NCBI GenBank assembly: GCA_963930645.1
Contig: CAWVNO010002520.1
Span: forward strand, 543,201-607,200
Reading direction: 5' to 3'
DNA length: 64,000 nt
Source: Salticus scenicus
Taxonomy: Eukaryota; Arthropoda; Arachnida; Araneae; Salticidae
The translations under genes and the position numbers were made by a program. This document shows positions 63,901-64,000 of the stretch, one piece after another (position 1 is the stretch's first letter; the number at the start of each line of letters is the position of its first letter). The notes beneath the pieces are model-generated. The model did no database searches, was not told the origin of the DNA, and saw only the letters and a program-made list of their open reading frames with translations.

Positions 63901-64000
63901 AAACATTGTGATCACAAATAGGTAAACAATCACAAATCTGGCTGTGTTTCAATCCAAACGCAACATTTGTTTACAAAACTGATCGCAAAGTTGTGAGCGA

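Noticed and set aside
1..64000. tRNA, rRNA or snRNA genes
   Set aside because: None recognised by eye. A covariance-model scan would be decisive; I cannot exclude a degenerate tRNA-derived repeat.

Overview
This is a eukaryotic, very AT-rich, intron- and repeat-type DNA window with no bacterial features (no operons, ribosome binding sites or dense ORFs). Homopolymer A/T runs, (AT)n microsatellites, C2H2 zinc fingers of the TGEKPH-linker kind and a mix of Tc1/mariner, pogo, hAT, piggyBac, Ty3/gypsy and Penelope-like fragments suggest an arthropod-like invertebrate, possibly a chelicerate. That taxonomic guess is inference and no single sequence here proves it. One 200-base run of N is an assembly gap.

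Layout. 0.2-1.9 kb: broken piggyBac-like element containing a hairpin MITE and the gap. 3.1 kb: a possible terminal exon. 5.4-6.6 kb: decayed Tc1-like transposon. 7.2-9.3 kb: two repeat blocks, one ending like a Helitron. 13.0-15.3 kb: two inverted repeats, the second a 1.14 kb near-perfect palindrome. 16.2-16.6 kb: two phase-compatible candidate exons. 18.2-22.6 kb: hAT elements, including a 1.6 kb copy with a perfect 8-bp target duplication. 23.9 kb: Penelope-type repeat with a hammerhead-like motif. 24.6-25.8 kb: one TIR element nested in another. 26.1 kb: piggyBac-type MITE. 29.8-32.3 kb: dead pogo/Tigger element. 35-42.7 kb: satellites and MITEs (54-bp, 25-bp, 66-bp and about 520-bp repeats). 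42.7 kb: hAT MITE.

From 45.8 kb to 61.2 kb lies the most structured part: a pogo-like element whose transposase is split by a 13.5 kb insertion (47461-60973). The insertion has about 200-bp terminal inverted repeats and a perfect 10-bp target duplication. The transposase reading frame resumes in phase on the far side. Inside that insertion is a young, apparently intact Ty3/gypsy retrotransposon (51136-57169) with 480-bp LTRs and one 1416-residue Gag-Pol ORF. The right end of the window holds a short C2H2 zinc-finger ORF and a 371-bp tandem duplication.

The only long intact coding sequence is the retrotransposon polyprotein. The rest is a record of successive insertions. No host gene can be named with confidence; the candidate exons listed are hypotheses that need transcript evidence. 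Stretches not listed were read and showed only AT-rich sequence with simple repeats.
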